Of a stretch of 64,000 bases of DNA, positions 52,010 to 61,285 are shown piece after piece (the stretch's first letter is position 1; each line of letters begins with the position of its first letter). The notes under the pieces are model-generated. The model did not search any database and was not told the DNA's origin. It worked only from the letters and a program-made list of their open reading frames with translations. The DNA is from Geobacter sp. UBA2189 (GTDB lineage: Bacteria > Desulfobacterota > Desulfuromonadia > Geobacterales > Pseudopelobacteraceae). Where the stretch lies: NCBI GenBank assembly GCA_002328035.1, contig DCVL01000064.1:14600-78599 (forward strand). The letters are read 5' to 3'. The position numbers were made by a program, and so were the translations under genes.

Positions 52010-54466
52010 TTATCTCAGCAAATCAGGCGCTGTCAAAATAAAACGTCTTAATCTTCCGTAAATACTCTCTTTAGATGCTTGTGTGGATGCAAAAATATTA
52101 TTGCCATCAATAGTTATCTCCACTGTCCCGTCCTGATCCGTACGGTATAAAAGAGAACCTTCTTTTCTGAACCTATCTAATACCTCAGAAGCTGGAAAGC
52201 CAAAACTATTTGATTTACCAACAGAAATTACGGCTATCCTAGGCTTTATCTTTTTTATGAACCTTTCGCTACTGGCAGTTTTACTGCCATGATGTCCAAC
52301 CTTGAGAACGGTCGTCTCACCTATCCCGTTTCTGATTAATTCCTCTTCAACCTCAAAACCGGCATCCCCTGTCATAAGCGCACTGAAACGCCCCTGCCTA
52401 AGAAGCAGAACAAGAGAACTATCATTATCATCAGTTTTCTGCTTCGTTGAGAGATGAGGCGATAGTACTGAAATCTCAAGTTCCTTTGTAATCAAAGGTT
52501 TATCACCCTGTCTCAGCTTCCTTATCTTAGTTCCCTGACGATTAAGAGCTAATATCAAGCGGTTGTAATTTCTACTATTATCTCCGTCGGTACTTTGCCA
52601 GAATTCCTCTACAGAAAAATTTTCAGCAACTGCAGGCAGACCTCCCAAATGATCTGAATCCGGATGGGTTAACACCATAAAATCAATCTTTTTGACCCCA
52701 ATTTTATGAAGAGCCGGCAGCATGTAACGCACGCCAAAATCTCTTCCATTATCATACTGGTAACCCCCGCCATCAATAAGCATTAGACGACCGTCAGATA
52801 ATTTTATTAAAGCAGAGTCCCCCTGCCCCACACTCAAAAAAGTCATCCTCAGCTTTCCATCATTAGCAACAGTTGGCCAGATATGGAAAATAATGAGAAG
52901 CACAGATACAGACAAACAGGCAAACCATCTGTAATAGTTTGACTTTACAAAACTTATAATAGAAAGGATGCAAACAGTTGCAAAAACATCAACTCCAGTA
53001 ACATTAAAACTATGAAAAGTTGGAAAACTGGCAATCCAACCAACGAATATATTTGAGAAGTGTACAAGCCAGCCAGCCAGTCTCAATAAAAAAACGGCAG
53101 CCATTGGAAGGATAAAGATCATCGGAACAGCAACCGTTGCAATTACAGTAGCTCCATATCCAAGCAGCGGCACAACCAGCAGATTTGCGATAATTCCGTT
53201 AAAAGAGACCTGATGAAAGGCGCTCATAACAGGAGCCATGGTTGCCAGAATAGCGGCAGATGAAGCAGCACAAAGGAGGAAAAGATTACGCTGCCACTCC
53301 TTTCTTATTAAGCCTTCGAACGGAGAAATCAGCAACGGTGTCAATGCTACGATTCCCCACAAAGCAAGAAAAGAGAGTTGAAAAGAGAGGTCAAACAATA
53401 CTGCCGGATTAATCAGCAGAAGAAGAAAGGCGGCAAGCATAATGGCATCAATAGGATCTGTTTCTCTTTCAGTCCAAACAGACAATACAACTGCTGACAA
53501 CATCAAAACGGATCGTGCCGTAGCAGGTGCTCCGCCAGTAAATAGTAGATAAAGCAGCATTATCGGAAAGGCAGATAACAGTGCAAGGCGTCTTACATCA
53601 AATTCAAGAGCAATCCACTCTGAACGCAGTAGCAGCCATTTAATCAAAAAGACCCATATAACACTGACAATTCCGAGATGAAACCCTGAAACAGAAAGAA
53701 TATGAGAGACTCCAGCTCTGGCGTATTCAGCTGAAAGTTCTGGAGAAATCTCATTTTGGCTACCCGTAGAAAGGGCTATAACCAAACCACGCTGTTCTGG
53801 ATCCGCTAAACTGCTCCTTATAAATTCCTGACTATTAATAGCCAGTTCATCAATCTTTCGCTGCAGTGAAGAAATTACTGCGGCACGGATGAGTACGACA
53901 GTATCCGATTCCTTTACTGATGCTGTCGCACTCAAGCCCCTCAATGCTAGGTACCCTGGATAATCAAACTCACCAGGCAGACCAAGTTTATAAGGGATCC
54001 TTATTTTACCTTTGCAACGGATTCTATCCCCTTGCAAAAAGTTTATCCTGCCATTATCAACGGTTACAAGTATCAAAGCATTGACAGGAAAGACCATATC
54101 ATTAAAAAATATCCTCTCAGCCTCTAATTGAAATCTTTGTCCTCCAGTAAAAACGGCTGGACGACCTCTCAGGATCCCCTCAATAGCTACAATTTTTCCA
54201 TCAAATCGGGTAATTTCTTCATTCATCCTCTCTATATTAACAGTTGGAGCAAGGGCTGAAATCCCAAATGTGATAAAGAATAAAGAGAGAAAAAAATAAA
54301 AAAACAGCTGCCGTTTTAGAGACAAAGCAACGGTCAATAGGACAAAAAAGAGAGATGGGAGCAGATTTGAAATTGGAATCGCAAGATAATATTCCGCAAG
54401 AATACCTGCAACAATGGAAAGCAACGGTATAATAACGGGACGTTCTAGTTGCATCAGATGGTTCAT
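52010..54466 (-). CDS. comEC: DNA internalization-related competence protein ComEC/Rec2
   Basis: An 818-residue polytopic inner-membrane protein thought to form the channel for single-stranded DNA uptake. The central Competence domain has SVSGFHLGIVSVIWVF and a GGAPATARS motif. The C-terminal metallo-beta-lactamase-like domain begins MTFLSVGQGDSALIKL, has LTHPDSDHLGGL with the metal ligands, and ends KVGHHGSKTASSERF. Length and domain order match full ComEC. No comEA or pilus gene is near. Competence in the host is not thereby proven. Confidence 0.92.
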   Translation of the reverse strand: MNHLMQLERPVIIPLLSIVAGILAEYYLAIPISNLLPSLFFVLLTVALSLKRQLFFYFFLSLFFITFGISALAPTVNIERMNEEITRFDGKIVAIEGILRGRPAVFTGGQRFQLEAERIFFNDMVFPVNALILVTVDNGRINFLQGDRIRCKGKIRIPYKLGLPGEFDYPGYLALRGLSATASVKESDTVVLIRAAVISSLQRKIDELAINSQEFIRSSLADPEQRGLVIALSTGSQNEISPELSAEYARAGVSHILSVSGFHLGIVSVIWVFLIKWLLLRSEWIALEFDVRRLALLSAFPIMLLYLLFTGGAPATARSVLMLSAVVLSVWTERETDPIDAIMLAAFLLLLINPAVLFDLSFQLSFLALWGIVALTPLLISPFEGLIRKEWQRNLFLLCAASSAAILATMAPVMSAFHQVSFNGIIANLLVVPLLGYGATVIATVAVPMIFILPMAAVFLLRLAGWLVHFSNIFVGWIASFPTFHSFNVTGVDVFATVCILSIISFVKSNYYRWFACLSVSVLLIIFHIWPTVANDGKLRMTFLSVGQGDSALIKLSDGRLMLIDGGGYQYDNGRDFGVRYMLPALHKIGVKKIDFMVLTHPDSDHLGGLPAVAENFSVEEFWQSTDGDNSRNYNRLILALNRQGTKIRKLRQGDKPLITKELEISVLSPHLSTKQKTDDNDSSLVLLLRQGRFSALMTGDAGFEVEEELIRNGIGETTVLKVGHHGSKTASSERFIKKIKPRIAVISVGKSNSFGFPASEVLDRFRKEGSLLYRTDQDGTVEITIDGNNIFASTQASKESIYGRLRRFILTAPDLLR

Positions 54467-54522
54467 TTTGGCAATGAAACTCCGTTTAAAAGAATTTAAG
54501 TAAATAATTTAAGGCACAAAGC

Positions 54523-54550
54523 TTGACAGAATGTTTTCATTAGATACAAT
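54523..54550 (+). promoter_or_regulatory. Sigma-70-type promoter upstream of the PATAN-like gene
   Basis: TTGACA (54523-54528), a 16-base spacer and TACAAT (54545-54550), a near-consensus pair. It leaves a leader of about 90 bases before the ATG at 54645. Confidence 0.6.
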
Positions 54551-54601
54551 GGCGAAGGCTTTCAACGGAATAACAGCTGTGTCATTTGCTTGAAATACCT
54601 A

Positions 54602-54618
54602 GCAGGGATAATCCCTGC
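54602..54618 (+). promoter_or_regulatory. Leader hairpin before the PATAN-like gene
   Basis: GCAGGGA, a TAA loop and TCCCTGC form a perfect 7-bp stem in the 5' leader, 26 bases before the start codon. No riboswitch core was recognised; it may modulate mRNA stability or translation. Confidence 0.35.
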
Positions 54619-54644
54619 AACTTCCAATGTGAGGGTTCTTAATT

Positions 54645-55616
54645 ATGTTCCTGCTACCAAAAGGAAACCCACTTGCCGAGAATGTCCCTATCGCAAAACT
54701 TAATCTACCGGATGCACTGGAAAAGCTTAAAAATGGCAAGCTGACAGGCTGCGCCATCTTTGACTTCCCTGCAGCATATTGTGCACTGGTATATGATGAA
54801 GGCGTTCTGGTCAATGCTATTGTTCATAAGGATGGCACAGATGTTAAGGATCAGCAGGCTCTGCAAGCGCTTGTTGACCTGATGATACTTGCTTCAAGCG
54901 GTACCTTCAGTGTCTACCGTTTATCAAAAGAGATTACACTTGCGGTTATGGGTCTGGTCAGTGGTCAGGCAACGATTGATAGTCAGGAAATCAAACTTAT
55001 TGATTTTAAGGCATTGCTTGATCGGATAAAAACAGAACAGATGACTGCCACGTTAAAGATCTACACACCGGAAAGAGCCGGATTGATTTTCTATCACACC
55101 GGCTCAACTGTAGGTTTTTTCCATGACGCTTCAAAAAACATTGAGACTGCTGCAGGAGAGGTTCAGCAGATAGCCGCTCTTCCAGGAGCGCGCGTAGATC
55201 TGCGGGTTATGAACTCAACCGATGGATTTTTTCTGGATCTCTCAGGATTGGTTGATATCCGCTCACTTTGGGAAGCCGCTTCGGGGAATCTGTTCTCAAC
55301 ACCAGCACAACCTGCTGTAGCAGGAACAGCAGCTGTAGCTGAAGAGCCGGAAGGATCAAAACCGGCTGAAACAAATCTATCCGCCGCCGATATTGATTCA
55401 ATCATAATGGAACTGGCAGGCAAACATGTAGGCAAGCTTGGAAGGGCTCTTGCGGAAAAAGAGCTTATGAATATCGGAGGAGGCAGCACACTTAAAATCC
55501 CCGAAAAATTAAATGAATTTCTTGTCTCATTGGAAAAAGGTTCAAAACTGCTGGCCAGTGCCAACAAAATTAAAGAGATGAAAGAAGCAATCACTGCCCA
55601 GATAGCTCTTGTCTGA
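54645..55616 (+). CDS. Protein with PATAN/DUF4388-like domains, unknown function
   Basis: 323 residues, soluble. The N-terminal part (LNLPDALEKLKNGKLTGCAIF... LVYDEGVLVNAIVH) and a second unit from about residue 120 (FKALLDRIKTEQMTATLKI... LIFYHTGSTVGFFHD) show the strand-helix pattern of DUF4388 (PATAN) domains linked with signalling and gliding in Deltaproteobacteria and cyanobacteria. An Ala/Pro/Glu linker and a helical C-terminus follow. It has its own promoter and is followed 36 bases later by a membrane protein gene, so the two may work together. Weak assignment. Confidence 0.5.
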   Translation: MFLLPKGNPLAENVPIAKLNLPDALEKLKNGKLTGCAIFDFPAAYCALVYDEGVLVNAIVHKDGTDVKDQQALQALVDLMILASSGTFSVYRLSKEITLAVMGLVSGQATIDSQEIKLIDFKALLDRIKTEQMTATLKIYTPERAGLIFYHTGSTVGFFHDASKNIETAAGEVQQIAALPGARVDLRVMNSTDGFFLDLSGLVDIRSLWEAASGNLFSTPAQPAVAGTAAVAEEPEGSKPAETNLSAADIDSIIMELAGKHVGKLGRALAEKELMNIGGGSTLKIPEKLNEFLVSLEKGSKLLASANKIKEMKEAITAQIALV

Positions 55617-55652
55617 TTTAATTTATACTCGCGTGGATTTTTAGGAGGCGTT

Positions 55653-56447
55653 ATGGATTTAACCGCTTTTTTTCAGGCTCTAACATCAATATTTCCTTTT
55701 TTGCCTAAAATATACAATCCGGTGGTTATTGATTATCCCACCCTCATAAATGTGTTCAGCTGGCTTGTAGCGGCCTCTATCAGCTTCTATTTCAGCCTTA
55801 ACAACTCGCGTATTTGGACCAGTATCGGAATAGGATTTTTCCTGCTTTTCTGGTCACAATCATTCCAGCTAAATCCATGGCATGAGACATTTACCGTAAT
55901 GATCGCTATACATTATACGATTGGAACCATAGCAATTCTGATAATCAGTCATGGTATCCAGGAATATTATCTGTTCACCAGAACGCTGGAAATAGCCGGC
56001 TCTAAAAAGACAATATATATCGGTACACTGCTCATTTTGTTTATTGCAATACTGGTGATATCTATTAACCCGAAACCCTCCCTGTATGTACTCCGAAACT
56101 ACCGCTTTATGAACACTGTTATATGGTTTTTCCTCTCCATCCTTAACATCTACTATATAGCCAAGATCTATATGGAGATGAGAGACTCGCCAATAGTTAA
56201 CGGAATTATATGCCTGGGAATAGTCTTTATCTTTGCACTTGTCTGGAAAGGCTCTGCTATGTATGTGATGCTGTACCAGTGGGACAAAGCGTGGCTTGAT
56301 ATTATTGAGTTTACCGAAGAGACCAGCGATATTCAGATGCATTTGGCAAAGGTGCAGTTTGCAAATTCCCTTACAAAGATGTTTAACTTCCTTACCAGTG
56401 TTTCATTGGCCGGTACATTTGGATATCTTTTCAAACTATTACGTTAA
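55653..56447 (+). CDS. Seven-helix membrane protein, unknown function
   Basis: 264 residues with about seven predicted transmembrane stretches (for example VFSWLVAASISFYF, IGTLLILFIAILVIS, IICLGIVFIFALVW) and aromatic-rich ends. A soluble loop (IEFTEETSDIQMHLAK) precedes the last helix. TAGGAGGCGTT precedes the ATG. No catalytic or ligand motif was recognised; co-transcription with the PATAN-like gene suggests a membrane sensor or anchor. It is followed by a terminator. Confidence 0.6.
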   Translation: MDLTAFFQALTSIFPFLPKIYNPVVIDYPTLINVFSWLVAASISFYFSLNNSRIWTSIGIGFFLLFWSQSFQLNPWHETFTVMIAIHYTIGTIAILIISHGIQEYYLFTRTLEIAGSKKTIYIGTLLILFIAILVISINPKPSLYVLRNYRFMNTVIWFFLSILNIYYIAKIYMEMRDSPIVNGIICLGIVFIFALVWKGSAMYVMLYQWDKAWLDIIEFTEETSDIQMHLAKVQFANSLTKMFNFLTSVSLAGTFGYLFKLLR

Positions 56448-56471
56448 TCGAACAGAACTATCATACAAATG

Positions 56472-56511
56472 CAGAAAGGGCGAAACAGATTATTCTGTAT
56501 CGCCCTTTCTG
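56472..56511. terminator. Bidirectional hairpin terminator (membrane protein / bioD)
   Basis: CAGAAAGGGCGA pairs with TCGCCCTTTCTG in a 12-bp stem around a 16-base loop, placed between convergent genes. Confidence 0.8.
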
Positions 56512-56536
56512 TTCCAGAAGATCCACAAGAAGAAGA

Positions 56537-57259
56537 TTAAACTGCAGTGCCACCTAATTCCCTTAATAATATGTCACTCTCAGGAACATCGTTAAGCTGT
56601 TCGGCCAGACGCTCAACGATCTCTTCCTCTGTACCTGAAATATCATTCCAAACACCAAGTATCGGAGCACCGCATAAAGAACCTATCTGATGCGATGTTG
56701 CATCTTCGGCCAGTTTTGGATCGGTTGGGAAACGATTAACGATTACCCCGGTCAGTTCAATCTCCATCTGAGTTGCAGCTAAACAAGTCAGAACAGTATG
56801 GTTAATTGTTCCAACTGTAGAACGGGCAACTACAAGTAATGGCAGGTCAAGCTGTTTGACAAGATCCGCAATCATAAAACCGCCTGCAAGCGGAACCATA
56901 AGCCCACCAGCTCCTTCCACTATCATAAATTCATGCCTGGCAGCCAGACGATTATAACATTCCGTTATTCTGTTAAAATTGATTCTTACACCATCTTTTT
57001 CAGCAGCCATGACCGGAGCAATCGGTCTACGCAAACAATATGGAGCTATCTCATCGGAATATTCAACACCGGCGGCCCACGCCAACAGTTCCGCATCTTC
57101 TGAGATCAGCTCTCCATTTCTTTCAAGACAGCCACTGGTAACCGGCTTCATGACACCTACATTAACCCCTCTCAATCGTAAGATCCTTGCAAGTGTCGCA
57201 GCAACTATGGTTTTGCCAACACCTGTATCTGTACCTGTTATAAAAACACCTCTATTCAT
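56537..57259 (-). CDS. bioD: Dethiobiotin synthase
   Basis: Closes the ureido ring of biotin from 7,8-diaminopelargonate, CO2 and ATP. P-loop GTDTGVGKTIVA at residues 8-19, a conserved KPVTSG and EGAGGLMVPL, all diagnostic of BioD. 240 residues. Its ATG overlaps the bioB stop by 4 bases. BioF and BioA are not adjacent, so the earlier steps are encoded elsewhere. Confidence 0.95.
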   Translation of the reverse strand: MNRGVFITGTDTGVGKTIVAATLARILRLRGVNVGVMKPVTSGCLERNGELISEDAELLAWAAGVEYSDEIAPYCLRRPIAPVMAAEKDGVRINFNRITECYNRLAARHEFMIVEGAGGLMVPLAGGFMIADLVKQLDLPLLVVARSTVGTINHTVLTCLAATQMEIELTGVIVNRFPTDPKLAEDATSHQIGSLCGAPILGVWNDISGTEEEIVERLAEQLNDVPESDILLRELGGTAV

Positions 57260-58254
57260 CGCATTATCTCCTTTGCAATCAGCAGCCCCAGATCCTCAAT
57301 CATCTGATGATCCTCTTCAGGGTGGCGTCCAGCCTTGGTGAGGTAGTTGCCTGTCATAATTCCACTGGCTCCAGCCATAAAAACAAACGACTGCAACTCT
57401 CTCAGATTAAGCTGACGCCCTCCACAGATTGTTATATGAACGTCAGGTAGCATAAGGCGGAAGATTGAAATTATCTGAAGAGACAAAAGTGGGGTCAACT
57501 GATTTATTTCAGCCAGAGGAGTTCCAGGCACTGGATCAAGAAAATTGATCGGGACTGAATCAACCTGCAGTTCACGAAGGGTTTCAGCCAGTTCAATCCG
57601 CTGCTCCATGCTCTCCCCGATACCGAAAAGGCCACCGCAACAAATCCTTAAACCAGTCTCCTTTGCTATTCTTATCGTTTCCAGATCATCCTCATAATCA
57701 TGGGTGCTGCAAATCTGAGGGAAATAGCTGCGAGCTGTCTCAAGGTTATGGTGGTAAGTAACCAGCCCTGCCGATTTAAGGGCTTCAGCTGCACTCCTTG
57801 TAAGAGTGCCAAGAGAAGCAGCGGGAGATATCATCCCTTCAGCGCAAATTGATCGAATAGCTGTACAGATCCGCTCCAGCTCGTCTCCATCCGAAATTCC
57901 TGTTCCGCTGGTCACAATGCCGTAACATACAGCGCCATTCCGTGACGCTCTCCCTGCAGCATCAACCAGGGTAGCATTATCAAGAAGGGGATAAGATGCG
58001 GCTGAAGTCTGATGATATGTAGACTGGGCACAGAAGGCACAATCCTCTGGACATCGTCCTGATTTTGCATTTACTATTGAACAGATAGAGACCTGCTCAT
58101 TAAAGTAATGTTCACGAACCGTTGATGCGGCGGCAAAAAGATCAGGAAGCGATTCACGTGGGAGTCTGGCAAGAAGGATAGCCTCTTCATGGCTGATGGC
58201 CTGACCTGAAATGGACTTGTTTACCAATGTTGCAAGTATGCTGTCTGTAGTCAT
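57256..58254 (-). CDS. bioB: Biotin synthase
   Basis: Radical SAM enzyme inserting sulfur into dethiobiotin. CxxxCxxC in CPEDCAFCAQST, the YHHNLETARSYFPQICSTH segment and the GNYLTKAGRHPEED end identify it. 332 residues. It heads the bioB-bioD pair. Its product is needed by pyruvate carboxylase at 6.5 kb. Confidence 0.96.
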   Translation of the reverse strand: MTTDSILATLVNKSISGQAISHEEAILLARLPRESLPDLFAAASTVREHYFNEQVSICSIVNAKSGRCPEDCAFCAQSTYHQTSAASYPLLDNATLVDAAGRASRNGAVCYGIVTSGTGISDGDELERICTAIRSICAEGMISPAASLGTLTRSAAEALKSAGLVTYHHNLETARSYFPQICSTHDYEDDLETIRIAKETGLRICCGGLFGIGESMEQRIELAETLRELQVDSVPINFLDPVPGTPLAEINQLTPLLSLQIISIFRLMLPDVHITICGGRQLNLRELQSFVFMAGASGIMTGNYLTKAGRHPEEDHQMIEDLGLLIAKEIMR

Positions 58255-58301
58255 ATCCGATTCGGTAACATGCCCCGGATGTTTTTGTCAACCCGCACAA
58301 A

Positions 58302-58339
58302 TGAATATACCCCGCTGTAATAAAGAGCGAGGTATATTC
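58302..58339 (-). terminator. Hairpin terminator of the OmpA-like gene
   Basis: GAATATACCCCGCT and AGCGAGGTATATTC pair with one bulged base around a short loop, on the 3' side of the OmpA-like gene and upstream of bioB. Confidence 0.6.
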
Positions 58340-58376
58340 AAAATCATATTACAAATATACAAAGAGGCTGAGCTGC

Positions 58377-59228
58377 TTACCTCTTTACCAGCTCCACCCT
58401 GCGGTTTTTAGCCCTTCCCTCTTCAGTTTTATTGTCAGCAACAGGTTTTGTCCGGCCAAACCCTTTAGAAGTAAGGCGTGAAGCCTTAATCCCCTTTTCG
58501 ATAAGAGCTGACATAACTGATTTGGCTCTCATCTCTGATAATCTTTGATTGCCTGCAGGGTCACCGGTACTGTCGGTATGCCCTTCTATAGAGATATTGA
58601 GTGTCTTGTCGGCATTCAACATTTCAACAATCTCTTCAATGGTAGCATTGGAATCCGGTTTAATCTTTGCGCTTGCAGTATCAAAGTTGATGTAGAGAGT
58701 CACCTTGCCTGATTCCCTTATTTTATCAAGCATCGGATTGGCAATGACATCCTGAGTCATCTCTTCTTTTTCTACAATAGTCAGCTCAAAGCGCTTGTCA
58801 GCAATCGCTTTGACATGAACCCATATCTCTTTGCCCGGCTGCGGTATCATCAGGGTAGTTCCATGAAAAATGCCAAAACCACCATCATCAAAAACCACCT
58901 TCCCCCCCAGTTTCTTTGCCGCATTTTCATAATTACGAATTATCTGTAGATTACTGACCGAACGACCGCTGTCAGGGTCAATCTGGTAATTAAGGCGTGT
59001 ATAGCGCCCTTCCACAGTCTTTCTGTTATTTTTCCCCTTGCTTACAAGGAAATCAAATTTGTTGAACTCTGAGTATTTGTATTCTCCCCCCACAAAGCCT
59101 GGCATCCTTGTAAAAAGCTCATGATCCTTGAAACCTGCCCTGTCTTTTAGTGCAAAGACAACTGTTGAGCTAATAAGCAGCAGTGTTACTACGGTACAGA
59201 ACATGGTAATCAGATTTTTTGCTTTCAC
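58377..59228 (-). CDS. OmpA-family cell-envelope protein
   Basis: 283 residues. The signal peptide (about 1-26) is followed by a unique N-terminal domain (about 27-155) with no recognised family. A C-terminal OmpA/peptidoglycan-binding domain follows (about 165-283), with LYINFDTASAKIKPDS, IEGHTDSTGDPAGNQRLSEMRAKSV and GRAKNRRVEL. It likely tethers the outer membrane or a complex to the murein. Start is GTG at 59228 with GGAGG five bases before it. Monocistronic. Confidence 0.87.
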   Translation of the reverse strand: MKAKNLITMFCTVVTLLLISSTVVFALKDRAGFKDHELFTRMPGFVGGEYKYSEFNKFDFLVSKGKNNRKTVEGRYTRLNYQIDPDSGRSVSNLQIIRNYENAAKKLGGKVVFDDGGFGIFHGTTLMIPQPGKEIWVHVKAIADKRFELTIVEKEEMTQDVIANPMLDKIRESGKVTLYINFDTASAKIKPDSNATIEEIVEMLNADKTLNISIEGHTDSTGDPAGNQRLSEMRAKSVMSALIEKGIKASRLTSKGFGRTKPVADNKTEEGRAKNRRVELVKR

Positions 59229-59407
59229 GGTGGCCTCCCTGGCTGGAACATGTTCGTTGGTTAGAGCAATAATACCTGTTTTACTACAGAAACTTAAAAA
59301 TTCCAGATAATGTTGAACAATATATTCTCAAAAGGAGGTAGATACAAAACAAATAGTTTTAAAATAATCTAACGCTAATAGCTTGTTATCAAATGCAAAT
59401 ATTTTAA

Positions 59408-60661
59408 CTATCGTTTACCTTCTGCCAATCTTGCTGATGCAGGATCTCTTCTCAAAAAGAACATGAATACCGGGCCTAAAAGTGCACCCAGACCTGCCGT
59501 TATAAACGCAACTCCCCAGGCTCCGTTTACCCCCAGCCACGGTTGCCAGCCTTGAAAACGATCCAGCGCCCAACCAAAAACCGTTGGTGAGATCATCCCC
59601 ATACTATAACCCAGCAGTGACTGCATACCCATTGCTGCTCCAAGATAGCCTGGCGTTACAAGCTCTGTAAGAGCAGTCGAAAACACGGGAGACTCCGCAA
59701 CAATAAGCCAGCCGTATATTATTCCGACAGCCAGTGTAATCCAGATATTGGTATTAATAAGCCAACCAAAGATAAACGAGCAGATAACGCTTCCCAACAT
59801 TACAAAAGAGATGGTTGCAGTACGACCAAAACGGTCAGAGATACTGCCGGTTAAAGCGGTAGAAAAGGCACCGAGTCCAACCAGTGCCGCTGCAATGATA
59901 GCGGCGGTAGAGGTCGCTTTTTCAGTTGTAACCCCCCAGCTTGTCAGGCATGCCGCAAAAAAAGGCGCAAGCCAGCTTCTCATGCCATACATCTCCCACA
60001 TATGGCTGGCATAGCCTAAAATCACCAGCAAGGCTGGCCGGTTGTGCAATATTTCACCACTAAATCCAGCCTGGCTTGGTTGTCGTTGCATCGGCTGGTA
60101 ATCACGGAATACTGACAGAGAGAGTAAAACACCTATAAAAACCCCCACAGAACAGGTAATCATGGCACCTCTCCAACCCCATATTCCAGCAGTAATACCT
60201 GGCACTACAAGAGAAAGAGAAGCTCCAAGTACAAGAGAGCCAACATATATACCGACAGCACGACCGCGCTGCTGGCTGCTGAAACGTTCAGCAACCAGCT
60301 TAAGGCCTGGCATGTACGTTCCACCCATTCCTATTCCGGTAAGTCCTCGTAGTATAAGACCGGATAGATAATCATCCGCAAAAAAGGCAAACAAGAGGTT
60401 GGCAATACCAGACCAGAGAGCCGCAATGATAAATATCCAGCGGATATTCAATCTATCAGAAAGTGTGCTGAGCAGAACACCGGAAGCTATATAACCCAGC
60501 TGATATACTGAGAATATAACGCCTGCCTGAGTATTGTTCATTCCCCATTCAGATTTGAGAATAGGCAGAATGGCTGAATAGTTGATAAAGACCAGCATAA
60601 TAAAGATCTGACTGCAACAGAGTGTAAGCAGCCAGACCGTATCAGAACGCCTGTTAGTCAA
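59408..60661 (-). CDS. Major facilitator superfamily transporter
   Basis: About 417 residues with twelve hydrophobic segments and the MFS motif A-like loop LSDRLNIRWIF between helices 2 and 3, repeated as SDRFGRTATI in the second half. The substrate is not predictable. The frame can be extended to 60778 inside rfbC, but the TTG at 60661 follows GGAGGCGGA at good spacing and overlaps the rfbC stop as TTGACTAA, so it is the likely, translationally coupled start. Confidence 0.8.
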   Translation of the reverse strand: MTNRRSDTVWLLTLCCSQIFIMLVFINYSAILPILKSEWGMNNTQAGVIFSVYQLGYIASGVLLSTLSDRLNIRWIFIIAALWSGIANLLFAFFADDYLSGLILRGLTGIGMGGTYMPGLKLVAERFSSQQRGRAVGIYVGSLVLGASLSLVVPGITAGIWGWRGAMITCSVGVFIGVLLSLSVFRDYQPMQRQPSQAGFSGEILHNRPALLVILGYASHMWEMYGMRSWLAPFFAACLTSWGVTTEKATSTAAIIAAALVGLGAFSTALTGSISDRFGRTATISFVMLGSVICSFIFGWLINTNIWITLAVGIIYGWLIVAESPVFSTALTELVTPGYLGAAMGMQSLLGYSMGMISPTVFGWALDRFQGWQPWLGVNGAWGVAFITAGLGALLGPVFMFFLRRDPASARLAEGKR

Positions 60662-61199
60662 AAAGTTCCGCCTCCGCCAGCGGTTTAGCGGCAACATCTT
60701 TTGCAGAGAGAATTGGTTCACCAGATATTGGCCAGTCAATAGATATGGCCGGATCGTTCCATGCGATACTCCTCTCAAACTCCGGCGCCCAATAATCAGT
60801 TGTAAGATACAGGAATTCCGCGTACTCCGATGTTACACAGAAACCATGGGCAAATCCTTCAGGCACCCACATCATCTTTTTATTCTCAGCCGAAAGCCTG
60901 GTTCCGAACCATTGGCCACAGGTTGGTGAAGTTCTCCTGATATCAACCGCAACATCAAAGACTTCTCCCGTTACTACACGAACCAGCTTGCCTTGAGGCT
61001 GCTTGATCTGATAATGAAGTCCCCTCAAAACATTTCGTGCCGAGCGGGAATGGTTATGCTGAACGAAACGGTTTTCAAGTCCGGTTAACTGTTGCCAGAC
61101 CCGTTCGTTGAAGCTTTCAAAAAAGAATCCCCGCTCATCACCAAAGACCTTTGGTTCAAGGATCAATATGCCTGGCAGGCTTGTGGTAACAGATTTCAT
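60654..61199 (-). CDS. rfbC: dTDP-4-dehydrorhamnose 3,5-epimerase
   Basis: 181 residues; third step of dTDP-L-rhamnose synthesis for surface polysaccharides. Motifs GDERGFFFESFN, VQHNHSRSARNVLRGLHYQ (catalytic His) and WVPEGFAHGFCV are all present. The usual partners rfbA, rfbB and rfbD are not adjacent; instead an MFS transporter is coupled downstream. Confidence 0.95.
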   Translation of the reverse strand: MKSVTTSLPGILILEPKVFGDERGFFFESFNERVWQQLTGLENRFVQHNHSRSARNVLRGLHYQIKQPQGKLVRVVTGEVFDVAVDIRRTSPTCGQWFGTRLSAENKKMMWVPEGFAHGFCVTSEYAEFLYLTTDYWAPEFERSIAWNDPAISIDWPISGEPILSAKDVAAKPLAEAELFD

Positions 61200-61285
61200 C
61201 CTTATTTATACCTCCTTTATACAGGTTTGAATCTCATACCAGATAACAGCTCGTTTGTGAATATTTGTTAGGAGGACTGGAAAAA